Assembly: GCA_026225255.1 (NCBI GenBank)
Contig: JAMFSJ010000049.1
Span: 19,733 to 83,732, forward strand
Source of the DNA: Methylacidimicrobium fagopyrum
Lineage (GTDB): Bacteria; Verrucomicrobiota; Verrucomicrobiia; Limisphaerales; UBA11358
Reading direction: 5' to 3'
DNA: 64,000 bases
Below the pieces are notes generated by a model. That model made no database searches. It worked only from the letters and a program-made list of their open reading frames with translations, and was not told the DNA's origin. The stretch's first letter is position 1. Each line of letters opens with the position of its first letter. A program made the translations under genes and the position numbers. Shown piece by piece: positions 33,529 through 42,412 of this stretch.

Positions 33529-34803
33529 TTAATAAGTTGCAGTCAAACCGATGTAATAGCGGTTGCGATCATAGGCAGCACCGGGACGATTTGATATCAG
33601 GTCATCATAATTGTAACCAATATCTCCCGATAAATAACGGTTAAACTGATAAGAAAGATTTAAACCTGCAGTAATTTCCTGATCTGCATCACTCTGAGTC
33701 CCGCTACCATGAAAGCTAGAGAAAACATATTGACCAATAAGCGACCCGAGTATTTTTTCAGTAAAGCGATGGTTAATGCTTCCATATACCGTAGAACTTT
33801 CTTGATATTGCGTTAGGCCGTCACCCGTTTGCGCCACGTAGGTTGAATTAATGCCCTGACTAAAGCCCAATTCAACGTAACTACCCTTGGAGTAAGTATA
33901 ATCCAAAGACGCATTAGCATAAGGCGACCAAGAATTGAAGGCCGGATCCGCATTATAGCTGTCCGCGTATTGCGCCCCAACACTGACTTTACCGCCTAAA
34001 TTAGACGTAAACTGATGTTGCAGGCCAACATGAACCTGATTCAAAAGCAAATCACGGTTTTTGCTAAAGCTCCCATTAGGATCCGGAGTTATCTGCTCAT
34101 TACCGGTATAATCATACCAACTAATTTGGTATCCAACAAAGAGCATTGTCTCAAGCTGGAGATGCCACTGCAAATCAAGCCCGGCGTTTTGATCAACCTG
34201 ATTCAACAACCCAGCCAAACTGGCAGCGCCATTAGTATTCCAACCGGAACTCTGATAATCATAAAAATCATTACCGTAATGGAGCGACGTGCTGAACTGG
34301 CGCGACCACTGTGTATCTAATGTAAGATTAAAATGATTACCAATGTTATTTCCGTTAACTCGGTAGGGCACGCCCGGCACATTCCCAATCCCGCCACTAA
34401 TCAATTCTGGCTCTTGACCAGAAGCAAACGTATCGGAAACATTTACTTTCCAACGCTCATTAAACGCGTGATCCAACCATAAATCTAACTGGTGAGTTTG
34501 ATCAAAAGGATTTTGCCCCAAATCTTGACGTTCCGCATACCAATAGAGACCGTAGGTATAGCGCAAACCCAAATCCGTTTGCGGGAGCGAAGCGTTGATG
34601 GCCGCCGAAGGTGAAAGCTCTACGCCAGCACTACCCTTTTTGTTAGGGGCAGTGGAATAATTGTCGTCATAAAACCCGCGCAAGGTTGCCGAAACAGTCC
34701 AAACTTTCGGCGCTGCCGGTGTGACCGCATTATCAGCCAAGGCCGATTGTAAACCAGCGGCACCCACCGCCACCAGACCTGCAGATATAAAAAATTTCTT
34801 CAT
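33529..34803 (-). CDS. Outer-membrane beta-barrel protein of the exopolysaccharide operon
   Basis: A 424-residue exported protein with a signal peptide (MKKFFISAGLVAVGAAGLQSALA) and alternating aromatic/polar strands through to a C-terminal Tyr (YIGLTATY), typical of a transmembrane barrel with 16 or more strands. Such putative barrels of about 400 residues lie in exopolysaccharide operons of related bacteria and may assist the Wza-like exit. First gene of a four-gene leftward operon. The exact family name is uncertain. Confidence 0.78.
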   Translation of the reverse strand: MKKFFISAGLVAVGAAGLQSALADNAVTPAAPKVWTVSATLRGFYDDNYSTAPNKKGSAGVELSPSAAINASLPQTDLGLRYTYGLYWYAERQDLGQNPFDQTHQLDLWLDHAFNERWKVNVSDTFASGQEPELISGGIGNVPGVPYRVNGNNIGNHFNLTLDTQWSRQFSTSLHYGNDFYDYQSSGWNTNGAASLAGLLNQVDQNAGLDLQWHLQLETMLFVGYQISWYDYTGNEQITPDPNGSFSKNRDLLLNQVHVGLQHQFTSNLGGKVSVGAQYADSYNADPAFNSWSPYANASLDYTYSKGSYVELGFSQGINSTYVAQTGDGLTQYQESSTVYGSINHRFTEKILGSLIGQYVFSSFHGSGTQSDADQEITAGLNLSYQFNRYLSGDIGYNYDDLISNRPGAAYDRNRYYIGLTATY

Positions 34804-34978
34804 ATTAAATACTGGAATTTATATTTTTAACTCGGCTTTGGCCACCCGCACCCTTTCAAAAAAAGGAAGTTTTTCACGGACAACGCGTAAACTTTATCAG
34901 CACTGCAAGTCTTTGGCAAAACTTTTTTTTGAAATGAACACTCTTTTTTTGTTCATTTTCTATCCGTATTTCCCTGAT

Positions 34979-36727
34979 TTAACCCTGCTTTTTACGTTTA
35001 AGCTGTTTCACCAAAGACGTTAACCCAGACGCATTAACAACATCAAAGGTTTCCAACCAACCTTTGCGGGCAAGACCTGCTCCCAGCCGCAAAAATCCCG
35101 CGTGCTCGTTGCGATGCAAATCCGGATTAATGACGCATTTCACGCCTTTGCTCTTGGCGTAGGGCCAATGCCGCCAGTCCAAATCAAACCGATACGGATT
35201 GCTGTTTAGCTCAATCCAGGTGCCCGTTTCAGCGCAGGCATCGATGACGGCCTGAATATTCACCGGATACGGCTCGCGTTCCAAGAGCAATCGACCGGTC
35301 AAATGGCCTAAAATATGGACATACGGATTTTCCGCCGCCCGAATCAATCGTTTTGTATTCTCTGCCTCATTACTAGACGGAACGTGTAGGCTGGCGACGA
35401 CCACGTCCAATTCCGCCAGCACATCATCGTCAAAATCCAGCCGATCTTTCAAAATATCCACCTCGCTGCCGGTCAATAACCGAAAATCACTGCCACGCGC
35501 CGCAATTTTCTCATTCAATTCTTTGATCGCCAAAATTTGTTGTCGCAGTCGGTTCGCGTCCAAGCCATTCGCCTGAAACGACGCTTTCGAATGATCCGTG
35601 ATCGCCCAATATTCCAAGCCGAGATTTTCCATGTAATCGGCGATTTCTTCCAACGTATTGTGGCCGTCACTCCAATTGGAATGGTTGTGCAACGAACCTT
35701 TCAAGTCCGTCCATTCGATCAATTTCGGCAATGCATTTTTCTCGGCGGCAGCAAATTCGCCGTGATCCTCGCGCAATTCCGGCGGCACAAACACCAAATC
35801 CAGTTTCTCAAAAATTTCCTCTTCGGTTTTGCACGACACCAGCAGATTCACATCGCGCGTTTCTTCCTTGGATTTGAACAAACCATATTCATTCAGCCGC
35901 AAACCGCGCTGAATCGCCCGCTGCCGCATCACAATATTATGCTCTTTGCTACCGGTAAAATACGCCAACGCGAAGGGAAATTCAGCATCGCTCACCACGC
36001 GCAAATCACATTGAATGCCGCCTTCCAAAATCACGCTTGCCTTCGTTTCACCCTTGGCCAGAACTTTGACAATGCCCGCCTGCGACGCGAAAAAATCAAT
36101 CACCGCCGCGGGTTTTTTTGACGACGCCAGCAAATCAATATCGCCGATGATCTCTTTGAACCGACGCAAACTGCCCGCCGAACTGCAACGGATCACTTCC
36201 GGCTGTTCCCGCAAAATTTCCAGCAACGGTTCCGCCACGCGCAACGCCTCACCCAGCCGATGTTTGCTCGCGTAAGTGCGTTTGAGCGCGATGCCTTCCA
36301 AAATATTCGCCTGCGTTTTTTCACCAAAACCATCCAATTCCGCGACTTTTCCCGCTTGGCATGCGGCTTCTAATTTTTCAATCGAATCCACGCCCAGTTT
36401 TTTATTCAACGCCTGAATTTTTTTAGGTCCCAGACCGGAAATTTCCAGCATTTCGATCAAACCCGGCGGAATCGAAGCCTTCAAATCGTCGTAATATTTT
36501 AATTTTCCCGTCTCGACTAACTCCGTGATTTTCTGTTCCAACGCGACGCCGATGCCTTTGATTTCGCCCAGCCGTTTTTCCGCCACCAGCGTGGCGAACG
36601 GCTCGTTTAAACCTTCAATCGTCCGCGCACCACTCGCATACGCGCGCGTCTTGAACGGATTTTCACCCTTCAATTCCAGCAGCACGCCGATCTCAACCAA
36701 AATCTCCGCAACCTTATCTTTGTCCAT
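34979..36727 (-). CDS. polX: Family X DNA polymerase with PHP exonuclease domain
   Basis: A 582-residue bacterial PolX. Two helix-hairpin-helix segments (LGEIKGIGVALEQKI near 53-67; ISGLGPKKIQALNKKL near 96-111) precede the nucleotidyltransferase core, GSLRRFKEIIGDIDLL (185-200), where Asp196 and Asp198 bind metals. Residues about 335-582 are the PHP domain (LHNHSNWSDGHNTLEE, ITDHSKASF, GSEVDIL, ELNSNPYRFDLDW, NPDLHR), which gives 3'-5' exonuclease and phosphatase activities. Used in gap filling during base-excision repair. Length is normal. Confidence 0.94.
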   Translation of the reverse strand: MDKDKVAEILVEIGVLLELKGENPFKTRAYASGARTIEGLNEPFATLVAEKRLGEIKGIGVALEQKITELVETGKLKYYDDLKASIPPGLIEMLEISGLGPKKIQALNKKLGVDSIEKLEAACQAGKVAELDGFGEKTQANILEGIALKRTYASKHRLGEALRVAEPLLEILREQPEVIRCSSAGSLRRFKEIIGDIDLLASSKKPAAVIDFFASQAGIVKVLAKGETKASVILEGGIQCDLRVVSDAEFPFALAYFTGSKEHNIVMRQRAIQRGLRLNEYGLFKSKEETRDVNLLVSCKTEEEIFEKLDLVFVPPELREDHGEFAAAEKNALPKLIEWTDLKGSLHNHSNWSDGHNTLEEIADYMENLGLEYWAITDHSKASFQANGLDANRLRQQILAIKELNEKIAARGSDFRLLTGSEVDILKDRLDFDDDVLAELDVVVASLHVPSSNEAENTKRLIRAAENPYVHILGHLTGRLLLEREPYPVNIQAVIDACAETGTWIELNSNPYRFDLDWRHWPYAKSKGVKCVINPDLHRNEHAGFLRLGAGLARKGWLETFDVVNASGLTSLVKQLKRKKQG

Positions 36728-36969
36728 TGGGGAAATATGAAGTGCAATTTGAAAAGTTCAAATTTTTAACACCAAGCGGAAAAGAGCAAAATCCACCTCG
36801 TTCTCATCCGCGTCCTCAAAACGGGCGAAATTCACACGGGAGCACTGAGCCGCGCGGAAGAAAAACTCTTCCCGGCCAAACTCGGATCCTCCGCGTTAAA
36901 TTCTGTCAGTGTCTTTTGCGTCTTTGCGCTTTCGCACCTTTGCGTTAAATTTCGTCCGTTAATTTTAAA

Positions 36970-37779
36970 ATGGCAATCACACAAAAAAAACTCCCCATCG
37001 CCCTGACCATCGCTGGTTCCGACAGCGGCGGCGGCGCGGGCATTCAGGCCGATTTGAAAACCTTCGCCGCCCTCGGCGTCCACGGCACGAGCGCGATCGC
37101 CTGTCTCACCGCGCAGAATCCGAAACAGGTTTTAGCCATCGAACCCTGTTCGCCCCAAATGTTGCGCCAACAAATCGAAGCCGTTTTTGCCGAACTAAAA
37201 CCCGCCGCCGTTAAAACCGGAATGTTGTTTTCCGCCGAAAACATTTCCCTCGTCGCCAAGTTTTTCAAACTTTCAACGCTCAACTCCCCCAGCGTTCCAC
37301 TCATTATTGACCCGCTGATGATTTCCACGAGTGGTGCGTGCTTGCTGGAACCCAACGCCGTAAAAAAATTAAAGGCGCAATTGTTGCCGCTCGCCACGCT
37401 CATCACTCCTAATTTGGCCGAAGCCGAAATTTTGAGTGACGAAAAAATTTCATCCGTCGAGGATATGCGCGGCGCCGCCAGAAAAATTCACGCGCAATTC
37501 GGCGGCGCTGTTTTAGTGAAAGGCGGTCATTTGGAAAATACACGCACCGCGACCGACATTTTTTTTGACGGCAAAACTGAATTACTCTTGTCCGCGCCGT
37601 TTGTGACCGGCGTCCGCACGCATGGCACCGGCTGCACTTATTCCGCCTCCATTTGCGCCGCGCTCGCGCTCGGTCACGATTTGCCACGCGCCGTGAAAAT
37701 TGGCAAAAACTTCATTACCGCGGCCATTTCAAACACTTATAAAATCGGAACCCATTTCGCGCTGCGGAATTTTTCGTAA
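36970..37779 (+). CDS. thiD: Hydroxymethylpyrimidine/phosphomethylpyrimidine kinase
   Basis: A 269-residue ribokinase-fold enzyme of thiamine synthesis. ALTIAGSDSGGGAGIQADLKTF (11-32) is the substrate-binding signature; AVKTGML, IDPLMISTSG, LVKGGHLE and the anion-hole GVRTHGTGCTYSASICA (Asp replaced? the family reads HGTGCTLS) near 215-231 are diagnostic. No TPP riboswitch is apparent in the 240-base gap upstream. Single gene divergent from polX. Confidence 0.94.
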   Translation: MAITQKKLPIALTIAGSDSGGGAGIQADLKTFAALGVHGTSAIACLTAQNPKQVLAIEPCSPQMLRQQIEAVFAELKPAAVKTGMLFSAENISLVAKFFKLSTLNSPSVPLIIDPLMISTSGACLLEPNAVKKLKAQLLPLATLITPNLAEAEILSDEKISSVEDMRGAARKIHAQFGGAVLVKGGHLENTRTATDIFFDGKTELLLSAPFVTGVRTHGTGCTYSASICAALALGHDLPRAVKIGKNFITAAISNTYKIGTHFALRNFS

Positions 37780-37849
37780 GATTCTTAGGTTAAGTGGTTT
37801 AATATTTCAAACTGGTTGAACGCGAAGCAACTGTTAGAGTCAAATCGCT

Positions 37850-38776
37850 GTGACAAAGGAAAAAACAGAAAGTCCGAAACCGCGCCGAAAATTGCCGCGC
37901 TCGTTCAAAGATTTGACGCCGGCGAAACATTTTAATCCGCGCACCTTTTTTCAGGAACTCATCCTGAAAGGCTGGTTCACCCCGCGTCATGGCCAGCCGA
38001 AACGTCCGATTTTTCCTAAATTAAAAACCGGCGAGGTCGCCATCACTTGGATCGGTCACGCGTCGTTTCTCATTCAGTTCACGGACTTAAACGTGTTGAT
38101 CGATCCGAATTTTGCGAACTGGCTGTTCTTGATGAAACGCATCAAACGCGCGGGTTTGAAGCTCAAAGATTTGCCGCCGATTGATCTCGTGTTATTGACG
38201 CACGCGCACTTCGACCATTTTCACAAACCGACGTTGCGCAAATTGACTGCGCCAAAAATCGGCGTGATGCCGCGGGGCGTGGGCGGGCTCGCGAAGAATC
38301 TCGGTTTCAGTCGGGTGATCGAACTGGAATGGTGGGAAAGTTTTTCGCAGGGCGATTGGAAAGTGACTTTCACGCCAAGCAAACATTGGGGCGCGCGGAC
38401 GTTGCACGATCAACATCGCGGTTACGGCGGATTTATTTTGGAGCATCAAGGACGGAAAATTTATCACGCGGGTGACAGTGCGTATTTTCATGGGTTCAAG
38501 GAAATCGGTCGCAAGTTCGCCCCGGAAATCGCGTTACTACCCATCGGTGCATATCATCCAGAAACGTTCCGCCGCGTCCACATCGGCCCGGACGATGCGG
38601 TGCGGGCGTTCAAAGATTTGCGCGCGAAAACATTTATTCCCATGCACTACGGCACTTTTAAGTTGTCGTTCGAAGACATGGACGAACCGCCACGCTGGCT
38701 GATGGAAATCGCCGAGGCAGAAAAATTGACGGATCAAATCAAAATTCTCGACGAAGGCGTGCCCCGGGTTTTTTGA
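37850..38776 (+). CDS. MBL-fold metallohydrolase (UlaG/NAPE-PLD-like)
   Basis: A 308-residue metallo-beta-lactamase-fold hydrolase. WIGHASFLIQ (67-76) and LTHAHFDHFHKPT with His118, His120, Asp122, His123 form the metal site; HAGDSAYF supplies another ligand and MHYGTF the last His. The family includes L-ascorbate-6-phosphate lactonase UlaG and N-acylphosphatidylethanolamine phospholipase D; the N-terminal region (HFNPRTFFQELILKGWF) looks more like the NAPE-PLD side. Starts with GTG at 37850. Substrate unknown. Confidence 0.86.
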   Translation: MTKEKTESPKPRRKLPRSFKDLTPAKHFNPRTFFQELILKGWFTPRHGQPKRPIFPKLKTGEVAITWIGHASFLIQFTDLNVLIDPNFANWLFLMKRIKRAGLKLKDLPPIDLVLLTHAHFDHFHKPTLRKLTAPKIGVMPRGVGGLAKNLGFSRVIELEWWESFSQGDWKVTFTPSKHWGARTLHDQHRGYGGFILEHQGRKIYHAGDSAYFHGFKEIGRKFAPEIALLPIGAYHPETFRRVHIGPDDAVRAFKDLRAKTFIPMHYGTFKLSFEDMDEPPRWLMEIAEAEKLTDQIKILDEGVPRVF

Positions 38777-38780
38777 AGTG

Positions 38781-38937
38781 GGGTGGCACAGGCGTCTCGC
38801 CTGTAAAATCTGGCGTCCCGCCAGATTTCTTTGGTGGCTTCCATTGTTTTTTGATCCGCGCAAATCCAAAACTATTCACACCCCAAACGGTTTCGGGCGG
38901 GACGCCCGAAACAACAGGCGAGACGCCTGTGCCACCC
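38781..38937. repeat. Nested four-hairpin palindromic element
   Basis: A perfect 24-bp inverted repeat (38781-38804 and 38914-38937) encloses two more palindromes. In total four 7-bp-stem, 3-base-loop hairpins share an xxxGGCG/CGCCxxx plan: ACAGGCG-TCT-CGCCTGT, TCTGGCG-TCC-CGCCAGA (38809-38825), TCGGGCG-GGA-CGCCCGA (38893-38909) and ACAGGCG-AGA-CGCCTGT. It fills the gap between two convergent stops. Confidence 0.9.
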
Positions 38938-38947
38938 AGCAGATTCT

Positions 38948-39601
38948 TTATTTAGCGCAAGGCAGTGCATCACTTTGGCGCGCGAGGGCAAAATCTTTTT
39001 CCGTCAAGCCGCCCGCGTCGTGCGTGGTGAGCGCGAGGGTGACTTTGTTCCAGCGGATATCAATGTCTGGATGATGTTGCACGCGCTCGGCCAATTCGCC
39101 GACCGCATTCACAAATTTTAACGCGGCAGGGAAATTTTTGAATTGATACGTGCGAGAAATCATTTCGCCGTTGCGTTGCCATTCGGGGATCGTAGCGAGG
39201 GCGATTTGAATTTTGGCCGCGTCGAGTTTCATCAATCCGGTGGCGAAAACTTTGATTGAATCCATCTCCGCGCTGGCGGCGGCGCGCGACAAACTCAAGC
39301 TCGTCACCAGCGACCAAACCCAGGCCAACGCGAATAGGGCGGAACCCCAACCGAGCATTTTGAAACCGACGGCCGGGGGTGGCGTATCGCTGAACATCTG
39401 GCCGTAATACGGAATCATTTCGCGGACGAACCAGATGAGCACGAGCACGAAGCCGACGACGGACAAAATGATTTGTCCCAGCCCTTCCGCCCAGCGCCCA
39501 GCCATGAGCGAACCCAATCCGGGCGTTCCCATCAGGTTCAGCAACGTGGCGTTGCGGGCTGATTTCCGGTTAATCTTTTTTGCCACTGAAGATGGTTTCA
39601 T
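38948..39601 (-). CDS. Membrane domain fused to pterin-4a-carbinolamine dehydratase (PCD) domain
   Basis: A 217-residue protein. Residues 1-110 contain two or three hydrophobic helices (about 23-35, 40-62, 83-105) and a polar loop. Residues about 124-217 are a PCD/DCoH domain with EWQRNGEMISRTYQFKNF and the signature ERVQHHPDIDIRWNKV followed by LTTHDAGGLTEKD, matching the PCD active-site HHP and the T-H-x-x-G-G-L-T tail. PCD recycles pterin cofactor after aromatic hydroxylation. A membrane-tethered PCD is unusual. The gene overlaps the next GYF gene by 32 bases. Confidence 0.82.
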   Translation of the reverse strand: MKPSSVAKKINRKSARNATLLNLMGTPGLGSLMAGRWAEGLGQIILSVVGFVLVLIWFVREMIPYYGQMFSDTPPPAVGFKMLGWGSALFALAWVWSLVTSLSLSRAAASAEMDSIKVFATGLMKLDAAKIQIALATIPEWQRNGEMISRTYQFKNFPAALKFVNAVGELAERVQHHPDIDIRWNKVTLALTTHDAGGLTEKDFALARQSDALPCAK

Positions 39602-40607
39602 AGCCGAACATCATTGCTGCAAAACCGATCGGCAGCGTGAATAAAATACCGATGCCGCAAGCGAAAACGCCGGCGACACTCACCAAGCCAACCAAAATCA
39701 TCAGCCCAAAAACCTGCCACCAATGTTGGTTCACGCGTTTCCAACTGGTTCGCATGGCCGCCCCAAACCCGAGTTGTTTGTCCATGATGAGCGCGAGGGT
39801 GAATTGCCAGCAGACGGTCAAATACGTCATCGGGATCATGCAGACGAGCAGGATCGGCAAGGCGCTGACATACGCGGAAAACATCTGCGACATAAGCTTG
39901 CCCATTTCTTCCGGAGTGGCTGGTTGCGCTTGCAAATGTTGAAGTTGCTCGGTGATCGGATTGATTTTTTCAGCGGCGACATAACTGAAGGGAGACATGC
40001 ACAAGGCCCCGACCAGACCAACGACCAATGCGCCGAGAAATAATTGCGAATAACGTTTTTGAAAACCGGTAAAAATTTCGCCCACACCAGTCGTTTCGCC
40101 ACGAATCGTTTTGAGATAAACCAGATAAAATCCGCCACCCAACGGCCCGCTGATAAACGCATTGAGCACGACCGCTAAAATACCAATCAGCACCGAAGCG
40201 ATGGGGGCATGAAAGGCTTTCATCAAGCCAGCGATCAGTGTCACATTCACAACCGCCGAGGCGGCGATCGGAACGGCGAACAAAACCAGCACGCTCAAGA
40301 ATAAGGTTCCAAAATGATCTTTAAACAATCCGTAACCGCGCGAAATGCAGCCGCCCAGATCGAGTTCGTAATCGTCCTCCGCCACGGTGGTTGAGGACAA
40401 GGGCGCGATCGTTCCGGGCGCATGACCGGCGAAGGCGTCGGCGAATTCGGGAAATTTTTCGAGCAGACGAAATTCCGCATCGCTCTCGGCTTTCACCAGC
40501 GATTGCGCGTTGATCCGGCCTTCAATGATCCATTGGCGAATGTCGCTGGCCGTAATCGGGCCGTATTCTTTGCCGTCGCCGCCGATGATGGTATAGGTCA
40601 TATTCAA
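39570..40607 (-). CDS. GYF-domain membrane protein
   Basis: A 345-residue protein. Residues 3-55 are a GYF_2 domain (YTIIGGDGKEYGPITASDIRQWIIEGRINAQSLV), usually a protein-interaction module. A linker leads to about six membrane helices between 105 and 340 (for example LFLSVLVLFAVPIAASAVVNV, YLTVCWQFTLALIMD, VFGLMILVGLVSVAGVFACG) that resemble DUF975-type glycerophosphodiester/membrane families. It lies 13 bases after another GYF protein gene and overlaps the PCD fusion gene, forming one operon. Function unknown. Confidence 0.78.
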   Translation of the reverse strand: MNMTYTIIGGDGKEYGPITASDIRQWIIEGRINAQSLVKAESDAEFRLLEKFPEFADAFAGHAPGTIAPLSSTTVAEDDYELDLGGCISRGYGLFKDHFGTLFLSVLVLFAVPIAASAVVNVTLIAGLMKAFHAPIASVLIGILAVVLNAFISGPLGGGFYLVYLKTIRGETTGVGEIFTGFQKRYSQLFLGALVVGLVGALCMSPFSYVAAEKINPITEQLQHLQAQPATPEEMGKLMSQMFSAYVSALPILLVCMIPMTYLTVCWQFTLALIMDKQLGFGAAMRTSWKRVNQHWWQVFGLMILVGLVSVAGVFACGIGILFTLPIGFAAMMFGYETIFSGKKD

Positions 40608-40619
40608 TTCGATTTATTT

Positions 40620-41483
40620 TTAAGGATCCCAACGCAGGGTGCTAAGTTTGGAGGTGGTTATTATTTGGACGCTGCCATCGGTAAAAGCGACGACATATAC
40701 CCGCGCATAACGCGGCTTACCAACCATCAATTCCGAACCCCCATTGGCATTCCAGCCACCATCCGATTCAAACAATAGCACCGTAGCGGGATTGATTTTA
40801 CTTTCGTCCAAGCCATCGAGTTTAGTGTTGTAAGCATAATCGCAACGGCTGTCAGGATTCACCGCCCCGGGGCCTTTAAAAACGCTTTCCGAACTTAGGT
40901 TCGCTTTGATGGCGTCGCACCAAGTGGCGGCGGGTGGAAAATGATTATTGGCGTTGGAATATATTCTGACCGCCAAAGCCAGTTGCTTCTCATTATTGAC
41001 GCAATTGATTTCCTGCGCTTTGGCTTTGGCCGCCGCGAGCGCCGGCAATAACATCGCGGCTGGCATCATCATTATAAAAACTGCCGAAATGATCGTCCCC
41101 GCCAGCGCAAGGCCAAAGCCGCCCAGTTTTCCCTGGCTGTTTCTTATTTTAACAATGGCAACAATCCCAAAAATCAATCCGACCACCGCTGTAAGGCCGC
41201 AACTGACTAATCCTAAAATCCCCAAAACCAGCGACGTGATGGCCATCCCGCTGGTCTTCGGTTTGCCGCCCGGCGCGAGTGGTGGCAACGGCGGCGGCGG
41301 GGAAGTTTTCGCTTGGGCCGCCCACTCAGGAAAATCGGCAAGCGTTTTCCATTCATTTGTGCCTTCGAGTTGCACTTTGGTCTGACCATTGATGCGCCCC
41401 TCGGATAGCCACTGGCGCAATTGATCTTCCGTGATCGACCCATATTGCTTCTGGTCGTTTCCAATAATGATATAGGTCGCCAT
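40620..41483 (-). CDS. GYF-domain protein with DUF4190-like helices and pseudopilin-like tail
   Basis: A 287-residue protein. Residues 2-55 are a GYF_2 domain (YIIIGNDQKQYGSITEDQLRQWLSEGRING). A proline-rich linker (SPPPPLPPLAPG) follows, then two membrane helices of the DUF4190 type (SGMAITSLVLGILGLVSCG, VGLIFGIVAIVKI). Residues about 150-287 look like the body of a type II pseudopilin/DUF1559 protein (LAAAKAKAQEINCVNNEKQLALAVRIYSN, and VVAFTDGSVQII, the H-x9-DG-like tail). Operon with the 39570 gene. Confidence 0.78.
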   Translation of the reverse strand: MATYIIIGNDQKQYGSITEDQLRQWLSEGRINGQTKVQLEGTNEWKTLADFPEWAAQAKTSPPPPLPPLAPGGKPKTSGMAITSLVLGILGLVSCGLTAVVGLIFGIVAIVKIRNSQGKLGGFGLALAGTIISAVFIMMMPAAMLLPALAAAKAKAQEINCVNNEKQLALAVRIYSNANNHFPPAATWCDAIKANLSSESVFKGPGAVNPDSRCDYAYNTKLDGLDESKINPATVLLFESDGGWNANGGSELMVGKPRYARVYVVAFTDGSVQIITTSKLSTLRWDP

Positions 41484-41631
41484 AAAGTTTCTGTGCTGCT
41501 GTTTCTAATTCATTGGCGGCAGCGACGCAAGCCGCTTCGCAATCTAAAATAAACCGGTGAAAGCCGTGAAAGTTGCGAAGATTCAACATTTTAGGCTTCG
41601 CCGACGGCGTGGCCTTCGCGTGACATTTCAA

Positions 41632-41970
41632 TTAAACATTCCGCACGAATAATTTTCCCGGCAGTTGCCGCACGAGTCGTTTCATTTCCAGACCGAGCAG
41701 CGCGACATTGACCGTCGAGCTCGACAAGCTGCTCGCGCGGATGATTTCGTCAATGGTCGTTTCGTCGTTCGGAGTGACGCAGTCGTAAGTTTTCTGTTCA
41801 TTCACAGAAAGTTCCAGCGCGGGAAGAACGCCGGTTTCGTTCGCCGAGGCCGGCCGGTTCGTGCCGGGAAATAAATATTCAAACTCGCTCAAAATATCTT
41901 CCGCGCCTTCGCACAATTTCGCGCCTTGCTTGATGAGCTCATGACAACCTTTACTGCGCGGCGAATCAAT
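41632..41970 (-). pseudogene. dprA: DprA, C-terminal fragment (disrupted by cassette)
   Basis: 112 codons from IDSPRSKGCHELIKQGAKLCEGAEDIL onward, the well conserved end of the DprA Rossmann domain, plus the winged-helix DprA C-terminal domain (NEQKTYDCV..TTIDEIIRASSLSSSTVNVALLGLEMKRLVRQLPG). The frame is intact and continues the N-terminal fragment at 42830 exactly, with no residue missing. A TTG in the cassette end at 41991 could start a short peptide from this piece. DprA loads RecA onto incoming single-stranded DNA during natural transformation. Confidence 0.9.
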
Positions 41971-41999
41971 TCTTTTGTTCTGGTTAAACAAAGTGGATT
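41969..41999 (+). repeat. Cassette end, attP half-site (dprA C-terminal side)
   Basis: Reads ATTCTTT-x2-TTC-x2-GTT-x-AACAAA-x-TGGA-x-T on the plus strand; inverted partner at 42802-42832. Confidence 0.8.
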
Positions 42000-42038
42000 A
42001 AACCCTTTTTTTACAATACATTTGAAGGTTGGCGACTT

Positions 42039-42362
42039 TTAATAAAGGGTCGGAACGGTGACGGTTTCACCTTTTATCATCATATCAAAATCGTTTTGTG
42101 TCATCACATAATCCGGTCGCTTGATGGCTACTTTTTTACCATCTTGTCTTGCGGGTATCGCAAGACTGACTACACCACGTTCTGTCCGGCGGGGATAATC
42201 GAGGCCGATTTTCATCGTGAATGTCTTTGTGGATTCATCATAATCTTCATCAAAGATTTCCACATAGGCGGTTGTATTCAAATCACCATCACGCACGGTT
42301 AATTTCACATATTTCGCCCGAATCTCTTTGGGGTCAATTATCGTTCTGATTATATTTTCCAT
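42039..42362 (-). CDS. Unknown 107-residue cassette protein
   Basis: An acidic/basic mixed cytoplasmic protein beginning MENIIRTIIDPKEIRAKYVKL, with beta-rich stretches (AYVEIFDEDYDESTKTFTMKIGLDY, RGVVSLAIPA) and no membrane segment. The ATG at 42362 is preferred to the frame-open ATG at 42416, which sits on the presumed deletion border. I do not recognise it. It is carried only by the cassette and may be a cargo or control gene. Confidence 0.55.
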   Translation of the reverse strand: MENIIRTIIDPKEIRAKYVKLTVRDGDLNTTAYVEIFDEDYDESTKTFTMKIGLDYPRRTERGVVSLAIPARQDGKKVAIKRPDYVMTQNDFDMMIKGETVTVPTLY

Positions 42363-42412
42363 AAGACAACGAACCTCGCATACGTCAAAACAATTATCAA
42401 ACGAAAAATCCA

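Noticed and set aside
36728..36969. Possible TPP riboswitch before thiD
   Set aside because: The conserved CUGAGA and pairing parts of the riboswitch are not seen; the region looks like ordinary decaying intergenic text.
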